DNA from: an uncultured Dermabacteraceae bacterium
Lineage (GTDB): Bacteria; Actinomycetota; Actinomycetes; Actinomycetales; Dermabacteraceae
Direction: 5' to 3'
Assembly: GCA_946223075.1 (NCBI GenBank)
Contig: CAMILZ010000012.1
Location: forward strand, 4,047-68,046
DNA: 64,000 nucleotides
This document shows positions 50,769 through 61,200 of the stretch, piece after piece (position 1 is the first letter of the stretch; each line of letters starts with the position of its first letter). A program made the position numbers and the translations under genes. The notes below the pieces were generated by a model. The model made no database searches. It was given only the letters and a program-made list of their open reading frames with translations, and was not told the origin of the DNA.

Positions 50769-51761
50769 TCAGTAGGCAAAGCCCGCGAACGCGCGGCTGA
50801 TCTCGCCCCGCCCTGCGCCAGAGGCGAGCAGCACCTGAAGGAGGAGGCGCGCCTTGTGGGCGCTCAGCATGCCTGCCATGCACGCGCCCGAGTTGATGAG
50901 GTCCACCTCCGCGCCCGGATACGAGTAGTGGTAGGTCGAGGTTCCGCCCTCGGGGATGCGGGTCGCGACGACGACCTGGATGCCGCGCTCGCGGGCCTCA
51001 CGCACGAGCGGCATGACCGCCTCGGGCACGTGCCCCATCCCCACGCCATTGATCACGATCCCCGCGGGTGGCTCGGCCTGACGCACGAGCGCTCCGAGCG
51101 CCTCACCGCGATCGAAAAGGCCCGTCCCGATCAGCGGCACCGCGGGAAGCTCGGCGGGCACGGTGGGTATCACGCAGTCCGACGGCTCCAGCGCATACAC
51201 CGCGCGAATCCCCTCCTCGCTCACGAGCGCGAGGGGGCCCGACGGCTCCGAATCGAACGCATCGATGCTTCGCGAGCTGACCTTCGTGACCCGATCGGCG
51301 GCGTGCACGAGGGAATCGAACACCGCGAGAACGCCGAGGCCGCGCGCCTGGTCACTCGCGGCCGTCACGATCGCGTCGTGGAGATTCGCGGGACCGTCCG
51401 CCCCCGGCGCGTTGGCGGGGCGCATCGCGCCCGTGAGCACAAGCGGGGTCTCGAGGTTCCAATAGCGGTTCAGCAAGAATGCCGTCTCTTCGAGAGTGTC
51501 GGTGCCGTGAGTCAGCACGATGCCGCGAAAGCCAGCGTCGGAACCCTCCCGAGCCGCCCGAAGAACCTCGCGCACGTGCGCGAAGGTGACCGAGGGCGAA
51601 CCGACGTTCGCGATCTCCCGAAACTCGAGGTCGATGCCGGGGATGGGGAACATGCCCGCATCCGGTTGTGCGGCGGGGGAGGCGTGCCCACCCGGTTGAT
51701 TTTGACTCATGGCGATCGTGCCGCCGAGGCCGAGAACGAGAATGCGGACTGTCGCGGTCAT
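50769..51761 (-). CDS. Asparaginase-family amidohydrolase
   Basis: 330 residues from ATG 51761 with AGGAG 5 nt upstream. Catalytic threonine motifs LGLGGTIAMSQN and VLTHGTDTLEETAFLL, then LTGAMRPANAPGADGPANLHDA. It hydrolyses L-asparagine (or glutamine) to aspartate and ammonia in the type I/II asparaginase fold. No signal peptide, so cytoplasmic. Monocistronic. Confidence 0.9.
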   Translation of the reverse strand: MTATVRILVLGLGGTIAMSQNQPGGHASPAAQPDAGMFPIPGIDLEFREIANVGSPSVTFAHVREVLRAAREGSDAGFRGIVLTHGTDTLEETAFLLNRYWNLETPLVLTGAMRPANAPGADGPANLHDAIVTAASDQARGLGVLAVFDSLVHAADRVTKVSSRSIDAFDSEPSGPLALVSEEGIRAVYALEPSDCVIPTVPAELPAVPLIGTGLFDRGEALGALVRQAEPPAGIVINGVGMGHVPEAVMPLVREARERGIQVVVATRIPEGGTSTYHYSYPGAEVDLINSGACMAGMLSAHKARLLLQVLLASGAGRGEISRAFAGFAY

Positions 51762-51916
51762 GGGTGCTCCTATGCGTGCCGGTGCGCGTGAGATCAGTGT
51801 AGAACCGAGCCGGCCGGTGACTCTCCGTGAACGGTGATGTAGCGGTGTTAGCCTCACCGGAGCTTGCGAAATGTGGTTCAACGGCGAACCGAGCACACCT
51901 GACGAAGGAAGTGGTT

Positions 51917-53644
51917 ATGTCCTCATCCGCCCGCTCCGCACTCAATCCGAAAACTCGCGCCGCACACCTCGAGAAGCTTGCCGCGACGAGCGCCAACAAC
52001 CCCCTCGACATCTTCATCGTCGGCGGCGGAGTCAACGGTGCCGGTGCCGCCTTTGATGCGGCAACCCGCGGCCTCAGCGTTGGCATCGTCGAGATGAACG
52101 ACTGGGCGAGCGGCACGAGCTCGCGCTCGTCGAAGCTCATGCACGGCGGCCTCCGCTACCTGCAGATGCTCGACTTCACGCTCGTCGCCGAAGCCCTCCG
52201 CGAGCGCGACCTGCTCATCTCAAAGACCGCGCCGCACCTGGTGAAGCCCATCAGCTTCATGTTCCCCATGAAGAACGTTTTCGAGCGCGGCTTCATTGGC
52301 TCGGGCATCGCCCTCTACGACGCGATGCAGATCGGCCACCGCGAGGTGCCGATCCACCGGCACGTGTTTGCCAAGGGCCTCGCGAAGGACTTCGCGGGAC
52401 TCGACCCCGAGAAGAACTCGGGCGCGATCGAGTTTTATGACTCGCGCATGGATGACGCGCGCTTCGTGGCGATGCTCGTGCGCTCCGCCGTGAACCTCGG
52501 CGCCGCCGCCGCGAACTATACGAAAGTCACGCGCTACCTCAAAGACGGTGGCCGCGTCGTGGGCGCTGCCATCACGGACCTCGAAACGGGCAACGAGTAC
52601 GAGGTGCACGCGCGCGAAGTGATTCTCGCGGGCGGCGTGTGGACCGGTGAAGAACAGGATCGCGCAGGAGCCGACTCGGGCCTTCAGGTGCTTGCCTCGA
52701 AAGGCATCCACATCACGGTGCCGCGCGAGGCGATTGAGGCGAAAGACAATACGGGCATCATTACGCAGACCGAAAAGTCGGTGCTGTTCATCATCCCGTG
52801 GGACGAATACTGGCTGATCGGCACGACCGATAGCCCGTGGAAAGAGGACGTCTCGGTGCCCACCGCGACGAGCAGCGACATCGACTACGTGCTCGAAAAG
52901 GCCAACGACGTGCTTCGCCGCCCGCTCACGCGCGAGGACGTCATCGGCGTTTATGCCGGCTTGCGCCCCCTTCTTCAGCCCGTGAAAAAGTCCGACGGCG
53001 CCTCGACGAAGGTGTCGCGCGAACACACGGTGATGGAGGTCGAACCGGGCCTGAGCGCGATCGCCGGCGGCAAGTACACGACCTATCGCGTCATGGCGGA
53101 AGACGTCGTGGATTTCGCGCTTCGCGGCACCCCCGGTGCCCCCAAGACTAAAACGCGAGACATCCCCGTGATCGGTGGTGCCGGCTACGAAGAGATGCGC
53201 GTGCGCGCCGCTTCGCTCGCTGAGAAATACGGCATTGACGAGGTGCGCCTCGAACGCCTGCTCTTCCGCTACGGCTCGTTGCTCGAGGACATTTTTGACC
53301 TCATGGACGAGAACCCCGAGCTCACGGAACCGCTCAAGGACGCGCCTCGCTACCTCCGTGCCGAAATCGTGTATGCCGCGCGCAGCGAAGGCGTGCTTCA
53401 CCTCGCCGATGCCCTCATGCGCCGCACGCGCCTCGATTACGAGACGCGCGATCGCGGCGTGGGGGCCGCGCGCGAAGTAGCCGCGATTCTCGGCGAGGAA
53501 CTCGGCTGGGACGAGGCTCGCCGCGAAGCGGAAATCGAGGCGTACTCGACGTTCATCGCCGCCCGCCTCGAAGCCGAGCACACGACGAGTGACGTCGAAG
53601 CCGCCGCACTGCTCGAGAACGTGCGCGAGATTCCCGCGCGCTGA
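51917..53644 (+). CDS. glpD: Glycerol-3-phosphate dehydrogenase (aerobic)
   Basis: 575 residues from ATG 51917 with GGAAG 5 nt upstream. FAD-binding DIFIVGGGVNGAGAAFDAATRGL at about 31-53, SSRSSKLMHGGLRYLQ, and the GlpD active-site region LFIIPWDEYWLIGTTDSPW with VYAGLRPLL. It oxidises glycerol-3-phosphate to dihydroxyacetone phosphate at the membrane and feeds electrons to quinone. It precedes glpK by 70 nt in a glycerol-use operon. Confidence 0.94.
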   Translation: MSSSARSALNPKTRAAHLEKLAATSANNPLDIFIVGGGVNGAGAAFDAATRGLSVGIVEMNDWASGTSSRSSKLMHGGLRYLQMLDFTLVAEALRERDLLISKTAPHLVKPISFMFPMKNVFERGFIGSGIALYDAMQIGHREVPIHRHVFAKGLAKDFAGLDPEKNSGAIEFYDSRMDDARFVAMLVRSAVNLGAAAANYTKVTRYLKDGGRVVGAAITDLETGNEYEVHAREVILAGGVWTGEEQDRAGADSGLQVLASKGIHITVPREAIEAKDNTGIITQTEKSVLFIIPWDEYWLIGTTDSPWKEDVSVPTATSSDIDYVLEKANDVLRRPLTREDVIGVYAGLRPLLQPVKKSDGASTKVSREHTVMEVEPGLSAIAGGKYTTYRVMAEDVVDFALRGTPGAPKTKTRDIPVIGGAGYEEMRVRAASLAEKYGIDEVRLERLLFRYGSLLEDIFDLMDENPELTEPLKDAPRYLRAEIVYAARSEGVLHLADALMRRTRLDYETRDRGVGAAREVAAILGEELGWDEARREAEIEAYSTFIAARLEAEHTTSDVEAAALLENVREIPAR

Positions 53645-53714
53645 CGACCGCGCGCGAAACCGCGCACACGACTAGCCGCGGGCAGCGGTGCCTGCGGCCC
53701 CGAAAGGACCTCAC

Positions 53715-55265
53715 ATGCCAGATACCTCAGACCAGAAGTACATCCTCGCGATCGACCAGGGCACGACGAGCTCGCGCGCCATGGTTTTCGACCACGATGG
53801 CCACGCCGTTTCCCAGGCGCAGCTCGAACACGAGCAGATCTTTCCGCGTTCGGGTTGGGTTGAGCACGACCCCATGGAAATTTGGAGAAACACCCGTGAG
53901 GTCATCGCGCTCGCACTGAACAGAGCCGAAGTCAACAGGGATGACCTGGCAGCCGTCGGCATTACCAACCAGCGCGAGACCGCGGTTGTGTGGGATAAGA
54001 ACACGGGCAAGCCCATCTATAACGCGATCGTGTGGCAGGACACGCGCACCTCGCGGATTGTGCACGAACTCGCGGGCGATGAGGGAGTGAATCGCTTCAA
54101 AGAGGTCACGGGCCTGCCGCTCACGACCTATTTCGCGGGCCCCAAGGTCAAGTGGATCCTCGATAACGTCGAGGGGGCGCGAGAGAAGGCCGAGGCGGGA
54201 GACCTGCTGTTCGGCACGACCGACACGTGGCTCTTGTGGCACATGACCGGTGGAACCAAGGGCGGCGTGCACGTCACGGACGTCACGAACGCCTCGCGCA
54301 CCCTTCTCATGAACGTGCACACCCTCGAATGGGATGAGGACATCGCGCGCGAGATGGGGATCCCCATGTCGATGCTCCCCGAGATCCGTTCCTCCTCCGA
54401 GGTGTACGGCAAGGGCCGTAAGCGCGGCCTCCTCACGAACGTGCCGATTGCCGGCATCCTCGGCGACCAGCAGGCGGCGACGTTCGGCCAGGCGTGCTTC
54501 GAAAAGGGCACCGCGAAGAACACCTACGGCACCGGCAACTTCCTCCTCATGAACACGGGAAGCGAGGCCCTTTCGTCGGATAACGGCCTGCTCACGACCG
54601 TGCTCTACAAGCTCGGCGACGCCGATCCGGTCTACGCCCTCGAGGGGTCGGTCGCCGTGACCGGCTCGCTCGTGCAGTGGATCCGCGACAGCATCGGCCT
54701 GATTTCGAGCGCGAAAGAGGTCGAGGAGCTCGCGACGAAGGTCGAGGATTCAGGCGGCTGCTTCGTTGTTCCCGCGTTCTCGGGCCTTTTCGCACCGTAC
54801 TGGAAGGACGATGCGCGAGGTGCAATTGTGGGTCTCACCCGTTACGTAAACAGGAATCACATCGCGCGCGCCGTGCTTGAAGCGACTGCCTACCAGAGCG
54901 CCGAGCTTATCGAGGCCATGAACGAGGATTCGAAGGTGCCGCTCAAGGAGCTGCGCGTCGATGGCGGCATGACCGTGAACGAGACCCTCATGCAGTTCCA
55001 GGCCGACATTCTCGGTGTTGACGTAATCCGCCCGAAGATTATCGAGACGACCGCGCTCGGTGCCGCCTATGCCGCCGGCCTCGCCGTGGGCTTTTGGGAT
55101 TCGACCGATGACCTCGAGAAATACTGGGAAGAGGACGTGCGCTGGACTCCGTCGATGAGCGAGAAGGTGCGCGAGCGCAACATGCGCCTGTGGCGCAAGG
55201 CCGTGGAACGCACCTTCGACTGGGTCGATGACGACGTTGAGGACGCCTTCGAGAACGAGGGCTAA
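53715..55265 (+). CDS. glpK: Glycerol kinase
   Basis: 516 residues from ATG 53715, with GAAAGGA 7 nt upstream. FGGY-kinase motifs: ILAIDQGTTSSRAMVFD, GWVEHDPMEIW, VGITNQRETAVVWD, GTTDTWLLWHMTGG, AGILGDQQAATFGQ, GTGNFLLMNTG and the C-terminal LRVDGGMTVNETLMQFQADI. It phosphorylates glycerol for GlpD. Its TAA and the TAG of the convergent RNA methyltransferase gene overlap by 3 bases. Confidence 0.95.
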   Translation: MPDTSDQKYILAIDQGTTSSRAMVFDHDGHAVSQAQLEHEQIFPRSGWVEHDPMEIWRNTREVIALALNRAEVNRDDLAAVGITNQRETAVVWDKNTGKPIYNAIVWQDTRTSRIVHELAGDEGVNRFKEVTGLPLTTYFAGPKVKWILDNVEGAREKAEAGDLLFGTTDTWLLWHMTGGTKGGVHVTDVTNASRTLLMNVHTLEWDEDIAREMGIPMSMLPEIRSSSEVYGKGRKRGLLTNVPIAGILGDQQAATFGQACFEKGTAKNTYGTGNFLLMNTGSEALSSDNGLLTTVLYKLGDADPVYALEGSVAVTGSLVQWIRDSIGLISSAKEVEELATKVEDSGGCFVVPAFSGLFAPYWKDDARGAIVGLTRYVNRNHIARAVLEATAYQSAELIEAMNEDSKVPLKELRVDGGMTVNETLMQFQADILGVDVIRPKIIETTALGAAYAAGLAVGFWDSTDDLEKYWEEDVRWTPSMSEKVRERNMRLWRKAVERTFDWVDDDVEDAFENEG

Positions 55266-56500
55266 CGTTCCCCCGCAGTGGCGCGTGTCAGCAGCACGAG
55301 GGCCTCGTTGTGCGCGGTGTGCGGAAACATGTCGATGAGCCTTGCGCGTGCCACGCGATAGTTCGGCATGCGCGCAAGGTCCGCGGCGAGAGTCACCGGA
55401 TTGCAACTCGAGTAGGCGAGCATCGCAGGACCCGAATCGTCGAGGAAGCGCGCGAGCGTTTCACCAATGCCGCGCCTCGGTGGGTTGACCACGATCGCCT
55501 CCGGGCGCGCGTGGGCTGGCTGCGCCGCGGCCCAGGCGGTCGCGTCGGCAGCCTCGAAGCGCGCACGCACGGGGGTTTCGAGATCGGGGGAAGGTCCGAC
55601 GCTTGCCGGAAAACCATGCCGCTTCGCCGAAACTCGCGCGCTTTCGATCGCGTTCGGGGTGATTTCGATGCCCGTGACGTCCATTCGCGCGCCGCGAGCC
55701 CTCGCCTCGTGGGCGATGCTAAGGGCAAAGCCGCCCACGCCGCAGTAAAGATCCCACGCCGAGCTCGCCCCAGCATCGAGAATCCACTGTGCGACCTGGG
55801 CATAGAGCTCGCTCGCGACGGCGGTGTTTGTTTGCGTGAAGGAGCGGGGGAGCACGTCGACGTCGATCCCGCCGAGCGGCATGCGCAGCTGCTTTTCGCC
55901 CGCGAGGTGAATCTCCTCGGCACCCTCGAGGAGGGCCTCGTGTTCGGGGTGGACATTTGCGCTCACGACGCTCACGCGTGGATCGAGGAGCCCGAGGTGC
56001 TCGCGGATCCGCTCGAGCGCTGAGGTGCTTCGCAAAACGAAGCGCACCATCGCCTCGGTCGAACTTGCCGTCACGAGCACGTACTTGATTTCGCCCTTGC
56101 GCTTTTCGAGGTTGTAGGGCGGTACTTGCGCGCGGCGAATGAGCGCGCGGGCGCTCTCGAGAACCTCGGTCACGAGAGCGGGGTAGAGCGGGCAATCGGC
56201 GAGGTCGACACCCGCGTGCGTACCTGGAAACGAGAACGTGGGCGCGGCCGCCGTGCCCCGGACCATCATCTTCGCCTTTGTGCGAAAGCCCCACGGTGCG
56301 CTCGTGAGCGGATCGTCGAACGTGGTCTCGGGCGTGGTCGCCTCGCGCAGGAGGTTCTTCAGGTGTGCATGAGCCTCGCGAATCTGCACATCGTGCGGGG
56401 TGCGCATGAGGCTGCACGAAGAGCACTGCCCGGCGGTGAAATATGTACAGATCCCGGTTTCGGGGTCGATTCGCGGGTGCGACACTGCGGTCACGGTCAA
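55262..56500 (-). CDS. rlmC: RNA (uracil-5-)-methyltransferase, RlmC/TrmA family
   Basis: 412 residues from a TTG at 56500 that overlaps the lipoprotein stop; in-frame GTG codons at 56494 and 56485 are alternatives. Fe-S cysteines Cys18, Cys26 and Cys29 with a fourth in LADCPLYP. SAM motif AWDLYCGVGGFALSIAHEA, catalytic PRRGIG and AYSSCNPVTLAADLARM with the nucleophilic Cys. It makes 5-methyluridine, probably in 23S rRNA (the RlmC-like layout); tRNA or other uridines are possible. A perfect copy of the 15-bp motif lies at 55593 (encoding ASVGP). Confidence 0.85.
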   Translation of the reverse strand: MTVTAVSHPRIDPETGICTYFTAGQCSSCSLMRTPHDVQIREAHAHLKNLLREATTPETTFDDPLTSAPWGFRTKAKMMVRGTAAAPTFSFPGTHAGVDLADCPLYPALVTEVLESARALIRRAQVPPYNLEKRKGEIKYVLVTASSTEAMVRFVLRSTSALERIREHLGLLDPRVSVVSANVHPEHEALLEGAEEIHLAGEKQLRMPLGGIDVDVLPRSFTQTNTAVASELYAQVAQWILDAGASSAWDLYCGVGGFALSIAHEARARGARMDVTGIEITPNAIESARVSAKRHGFPASVGPSPDLETPVRARFEAADATAWAAAQPAHARPEAIVVNPPRRGIGETLARFLDDSGPAMLAYSSCNPVTLAADLARMPNYRVARARLIDMFPHTAHNEALVLLTRATAGER

Positions 56501-56988
56501 CCGATGACGTCGAGCTCGGCGTTGTCCTTGCAGATGCTCGTCACGGAGTAGATCGCGCCGCCGAGCTCAAATTGATCCCCCACCTGGAGCGGCCCGAAGT
56601 CCTCCTTGCCGCCACCTTGGTTGATCGTGAACATTGCTTCTGAAGCGCCACCGTTTTCTTTCCACCCGTTGTAGGTGAACGAGCCGTTGAAACCTTCGAG
56701 TGCCGGATCCGGGGCACCGTGAATCGGGATCTTCACCATGCCCTCGTCGCTGCACGAATCGGCGAGCTCGGAGTGGTCGAGTCCGCCCTGGGTGATGTCC
56801 GGAACCGGGGGAGCGCTGGCATCCCCCTTGGACTCGTTGATCACGACACTGGGCCCGCCGTCACTTGCGGCGGGGGCGCTCGACGTGGAGGGCGAAGCCT
56901 CCGGTTCGTTGGAAGAACCGCAGCCCGCGAGAGCAAGGGCAAGGCAGCTGCATGCGGCAAGCGCTCGCAGTGGCGTGGAAATGTTCAC
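56497..56988 (-). CDS. Small secreted lipoprotein, unknown function
   Basis: 163 residues. Signal peptide MNISTPLRALAACSCLALALAGC with lipobox Cys23, a Ser/Pro/Ala spacer, then a compact domain of about 100 residues (PVPDITQGGLDHSELADSCSDEGMVKIP, GFNGSFTYNGWKENGGASEAMFTI, VGDQFELGGAIYSVTSICKDNAELDVIG) with two cysteines that may pair. Not assigned to a known family. It overlaps the methyltransferase gene downstream by 4 bases. Confidence 0.7.
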   Translation of the reverse strand: MNISTPLRALAACSCLALALAGCGSSNEPEASPSTSSAPAASDGGPSVVINESKGDASAPPVPDITQGGLDHSELADSCSDEGMVKIPIHGAPDPALEGFNGSFTYNGWKENGGASEAMFTINQGGGKEDFGPLQVGDQFELGGAIYSVTSICKDNAELDVIG

Positions 56989-57079
56989 GAAGATCCTCCG
57001 TGGGTGACATGCGAAGGTTTCCAGATTAACTGTCCCACCTCGGCGGGAGGTGGGCGTTTCACCACGGTACGGTGGTGAT

Positions 57080-57931
57080 GTGGCAAAAACACCGCGAGAA
57101 ACGACGCCTCCAGGCGCCCCGAGCCCCGCTTCCCTTGCGCGGCGTCCTCGCGCAAAACGAGAGGTGCGCGCGGTGGACTACGACGCGGTCCCCGAACTCG
57201 CACGACGCAGGGCAGCAGGAGAAGACCTCGCGGACCTGCTCGACGAAGCCGAAAAGCGGCGCGAAGAGCAGCGCGCTGCCGAGAGTGCCGCGAACCTCGC
57301 GCGCACCAATTCGGCTGATGCGGAAGTCCTCGACATTGACCGTGGCTTCGGGGCGCCGCCCGAAGGTGCCGTCGTCACCCTCAATCCCACCGACCCGCGC
57401 CCCTTCACGCGCCCCCTCACCGTCCTCGAACACGAAGTGCGCACCGTTTCGGGCGCGAGCCTTGCGCGCATGACGCACGACATCATCGTGCTCACCGTCG
57501 CCGACCCCGAGGACGCGTGGACAAGCGATAACGGGGCGAGCGACCATTTCCAACGCGGCGAGTGGACCGTGCAGGTGCGTCGATCCGACAATCACGTGAT
57601 CGGTGCCTTCCCGACCGCCTATGCGCTCTCGGTGAGGCCCGACGAGGTCGACTCGTTCGACCCCGCCGACCTTGCGGGGCCGAGTAACCGCAAGAAGAAG
57701 GGCACGCGCCACCCCGGTGACCGTGTCGCCCTTAAACGCCGGCTCGAGGAGCACGGCTTCGTTGTGACGACATCCGGTTCAACCCACGGCAAGATCACCC
57801 ACCCCGACCTCCCGGGATTGTTCACGCCGTGGGCATCAACCCCGAGCGATAGGCGCCACCCGCAACTTGTGACGGCGCAAGTCAAGCGAGTATTCGGGAT
57901 CGATATTCGCGAGGCGCCGTCGGAATCCTGA
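57080..57931 (+). CDS. Hypothetical protein with HicA-like C-terminus
   Basis: 283 residues from GTG 57080. A basic, Pro/Arg-rich N-terminus, a charged helical stretch (ELARRRAAGEDLADLLDEAEKRREEQRAAES), an unrecognised middle domain (LTVLEHEVRTVSGASLARMTHDIIVLTV, EWTVQVRRSDNHVIGAFPTAY), then HPGDRVALKRRLEEHGFVVTTSGSTHGKITHPDLPGLFTPWASTPSDRRH, which recalls the small RNA-binding fold of HicA toxins with its catalytic-region His. No partner antitoxin is adjacent. Function not assigned. Confidence 0.65.
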   Translation: MAKTPRETTPPGAPSPASLARRPRAKREVRAVDYDAVPELARRRAAGEDLADLLDEAEKRREEQRAAESAANLARTNSADAEVLDIDRGFGAPPEGAVVTLNPTDPRPFTRPLTVLEHEVRTVSGASLARMTHDIIVLTVADPEDAWTSDNGASDHFQRGEWTVQVRRSDNHVIGAFPTAYALSVRPDEVDSFDPADLAGPSNRKKKGTRHPGDRVALKRRLEEHGFVVTTSGSTHGKITHPDLPGLFTPWASTPSDRRHPQLVTAQVKRVFGIDIREAPSES

Positions 57932-58244
57932 CGGAGCGAAGCCCGCGCCCGAGACCCTTCCAGCCTAGAAAACTAACCCCAACGTTTGTGGCGGTATCCG
58001 CATCCATTCCACCGCAAATGTTGGGTACAGATTTTTCCTGCGGGAACTGGATCGCGATCATCAACCCTGATTGCTCAAATCGCATGAATTGTCCGAGGTT
58101 CTGCAGGGAGCCTGGACCCATTTTGTACACATTCTGAGATTGGCCTGCATGTGCGGTGTCGCACAATTATGATCAAGCGCAACCCTTAACCGGGCTGCGC
58201 GCCGCACACGTGGCGCGGGAACGTCACTACCGAAGAGGTGTCGG
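57932..58244. other. Non-coding interval upstream of the subtilase gene
   Basis: 313 bases without a gene. Holds the first copy of the 70-bp hairpin element (57965-58034) and, just before the next gene, GAGGTG as a ribosome site for GTG 58245. The region 58120-58170 is AT-richer and probably contains the subtilase promoter, though no single -10/-35 pair stands out. Confidence 0.6.
57965..58034 (+). repeat. 70-bp hairpin element, copy A
   Basis: Begins CTAGAAAACTAACC and ends TTGGGTACAGATTT. Arms CCCAACGTTTGTGGCGG and CCACCGCAAATGTTGGG can pair with few mismatches. Copy B at 63844-63913 is the same length, same orientation and identical at 61 of 70 positions; the differences cluster in the loop. 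Confidence 0.85.
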
Positions 58245-61200
58245 GTGGGATTCCCAGTATTTAAACGCGCCGCAGCAGCGTGCGTCGCAGCGCTCACCGC
58301 GCTCACGATCACGGCGACGCCCGTGGTTGCACAGCCACGCGGCAACGAGCCGCCGAAAGACCCGATTCACGTCGAGTCCAACTCCAGCAAAGATCGGGTC
58401 GCGGTTCTCGTGACCCTCAAGAACCAGCCCGGATCGCCCTCAAAGAATGGTGAGAGCCGCAATCTGCGCGAACAGATCCGCCTCATCAATTCTTGGAGCG
58501 CGACCTACGGCATCGAAGTTGACCGCCAGTTCGGCTTCCTCATGAATGGCTTTTCGGCAACGATGCCCGCCGAGAACATGGCGAAGCTGCAGGCCGAGCC
58601 GGAGGTCGAGTCGGTTCGTCGTGAACGTCAATACGAGCGCACCGAATACGAAGCTCGCGAGATGGAGCAGGTCTCCAAGGCGTTCGAAGATTACGGCGTT
58701 GACGGTTCCGGAATGGTCGTCGCCGTCATCGACTCGGGCGTTGATCCCACCCACGAAGACATGCGTATCGACGATGGCGTCGATACGAAGATTGACAAGG
58801 TGAACCCGAACGGCGACTTCACGAAGAAGATCCCCGAGGGGTACAACTACGCCGACGAAAACTACGAATTCTGGGACACGACCACGAGCCAGCACGGCAT
58901 GCACGTCGCCGGCATCGTGGCGGCGAACGCCCCCGATGGTAAGAAGAACGGCCTCGAGGGCGTGGCACCCAACGCCCAGATCCTCTCGATGAAGGTCTTC
59001 TCCAACGGCACAAACCCCTATGCCTCGGACTCGGACCTCATTGCCGCCATCGAAGACTCGGTCAAGCTCAAGGCCGACGTCATCAACCTTTCGCTTGGTT
59101 CGACCAATGGCGTCAAGTGGGATTCTGACGGCTCAAACCTCGCTCTCAAAAAAGCGGAAGAGATGGGCGTTCTCGCCGTTATCTCATCGGGCAACGATGG
59201 CCTCAACTTCTCCGAAACCGGTGAAATTGACGATGCCTTAGGCAAACTCGACGACGGCACCGTGGGCACTCCCGGCATTCAGGGCAACGCCCTCACGGTC
59301 GCATCGGTCGACAACAACGTCGTCTCCACGCCCCGCGGGTTCTACAACGACGGGAAAGACCACCCCTTCGGCTACCAGCTCCAGATCGGCGAAGCCACGA
59401 ACGACCCCTACGAGGTCGCCTACCTGGGCCTCGGAAAGAAAGAGGACTACCCGGATGGCATCGATCTGAAAGGAAAGATCGCTCTCATCGAGCGCGGCGA
59501 AATCTCCTTCACTGAGAAGTTTCAGCGCGCGATCGACCACGGCGCCGCAGGCGTTCTCGTATTCAACTCCGAAGAAGGCGGCGAAGCCTTCGCCGGCATG
59601 GCCGGTATCGAGGACTTCACCATCATTGGTGGCTCCCTCAAACGCTCGACCGGCGTGGCAATTCGTGACGCGATCGAGAACTCGGGGGACACGCCAGTCA
59701 CGATTCGCCTTACAAAGGAAGTAGCCTCGGAGGCTAATCCCACCGCCGCCCAGGCCTCGAAGTTCTCCTCGTGGGGCACGACCCCGAACCTCGAGTTTGA
59801 ACCCGAGATTGCCGGTATCGGCGGAAGCGTGTACTCGACGCTCAACGACAACAAATATGGAACTAAGTCGGGCACGTCGATGGCGGCTCCGAACATCGCG
59901 GGCATGTCGGCGCTTCTGCTCGAAAACTGCGGTGAGCGCTATCCCGAGCTCTCGGGCCCTGAACGTCTCGCTCTTGCGCGCACGGCGCTCATGAATACCG
60001 CGATCCCCGTGAAGAACGGCGACAACCTCGCCCCGCCGCGGCAGGTTGGTGCCGGCCTCGCGCAAATGGCGAATGCCCTCGACACGAATGTCTACGCGAC
60101 GGTCGATGGAGAGCCAGCAGTTGAACTCAAAGAGGTCAACACTGTTCGCGAGTTCACGGTGACCCTCACGAACCGCTCTGGCGAGCCGGTCACCTATGAC
60201 ATCCCTGCGCAGACCGTGCTCAACGAAACGAATGACGCGGGAGAAGACACCACAAGCGTGGTCTCCCACGAGACGCTGCAAGCGTCGGACACCACCGTGA
60301 CAGTTCCCGCAAACGGCACCAGTAACGTGACCTTCACCTTGAAGCCAGACCTGAGTGCTGGCGACCACTTCATCGAGGGATACGCGGTGCTCACCTCAAA
60401 GAACGCTCCCACTCTCTCCATTCCCTACTTCGGATTCGTGGGCGATTGGAACGCGGAACCGATCGTCGCTGAACCGGGTCACGGTTGGGACGCGCTCGGC
60501 GTCAAGAGCGAGGTTACGGGACTTTCCACGACCCTCGATCTGTTCGGCAGCCCCTACCCGAGCACCCTTCCCGAGGGCGGCTGGCTCTCGCCGAACGGCG
60601 ATGGCACGCGCGACGAAGCGAGCGCGGCCCTCGCCATGATGCGCAACGCCGCCGACGTCGAGTTCAGCGTGCTCACGGAGAACGGCGAGCCACTCGTGGA
60701 TCTCGGAGCGACCCACAGTGTCCCCCGCACGATCGCAGGTGACGTGCTTGATGTGAAGAACAAACTCGCCCCCGAGGGGTACACCCTCATCAACGGGGGG
60801 ACTTTCGATGGCCGGATGTGGGATGCCGCAAAGGGCGAATTCGTGAACGTCCCCGAAGGCCGCTACATCTACCGCGTGAAGTCGCGGCTCTCCGAGGACT
60901 TCGATTGGCAGACCGTAGACATGCCGTTCGGTATCGATGTGACGCCGCCCGAAGTGAGCGTCGGCGAACTGGAAAACGGGACCATCACCATCACTATCGA
61001 CGATGAGCTTTCGGGTGCCAACCCGTCGCTCTCCGTGATCGATGCCTCCGGTGAGGGCCTCCCTGTCAAAGCCAATGGCGATGGTACCTACACCGTGACG
61101 GTCGACGACGCTGAAGCCTCGAAGTACCTGTGGTTCATTGCGTCCGACAACGCCTACAACAAGGTGGAGTTCCGCAAGGTCCTTGCCGAGGATGACCCGC

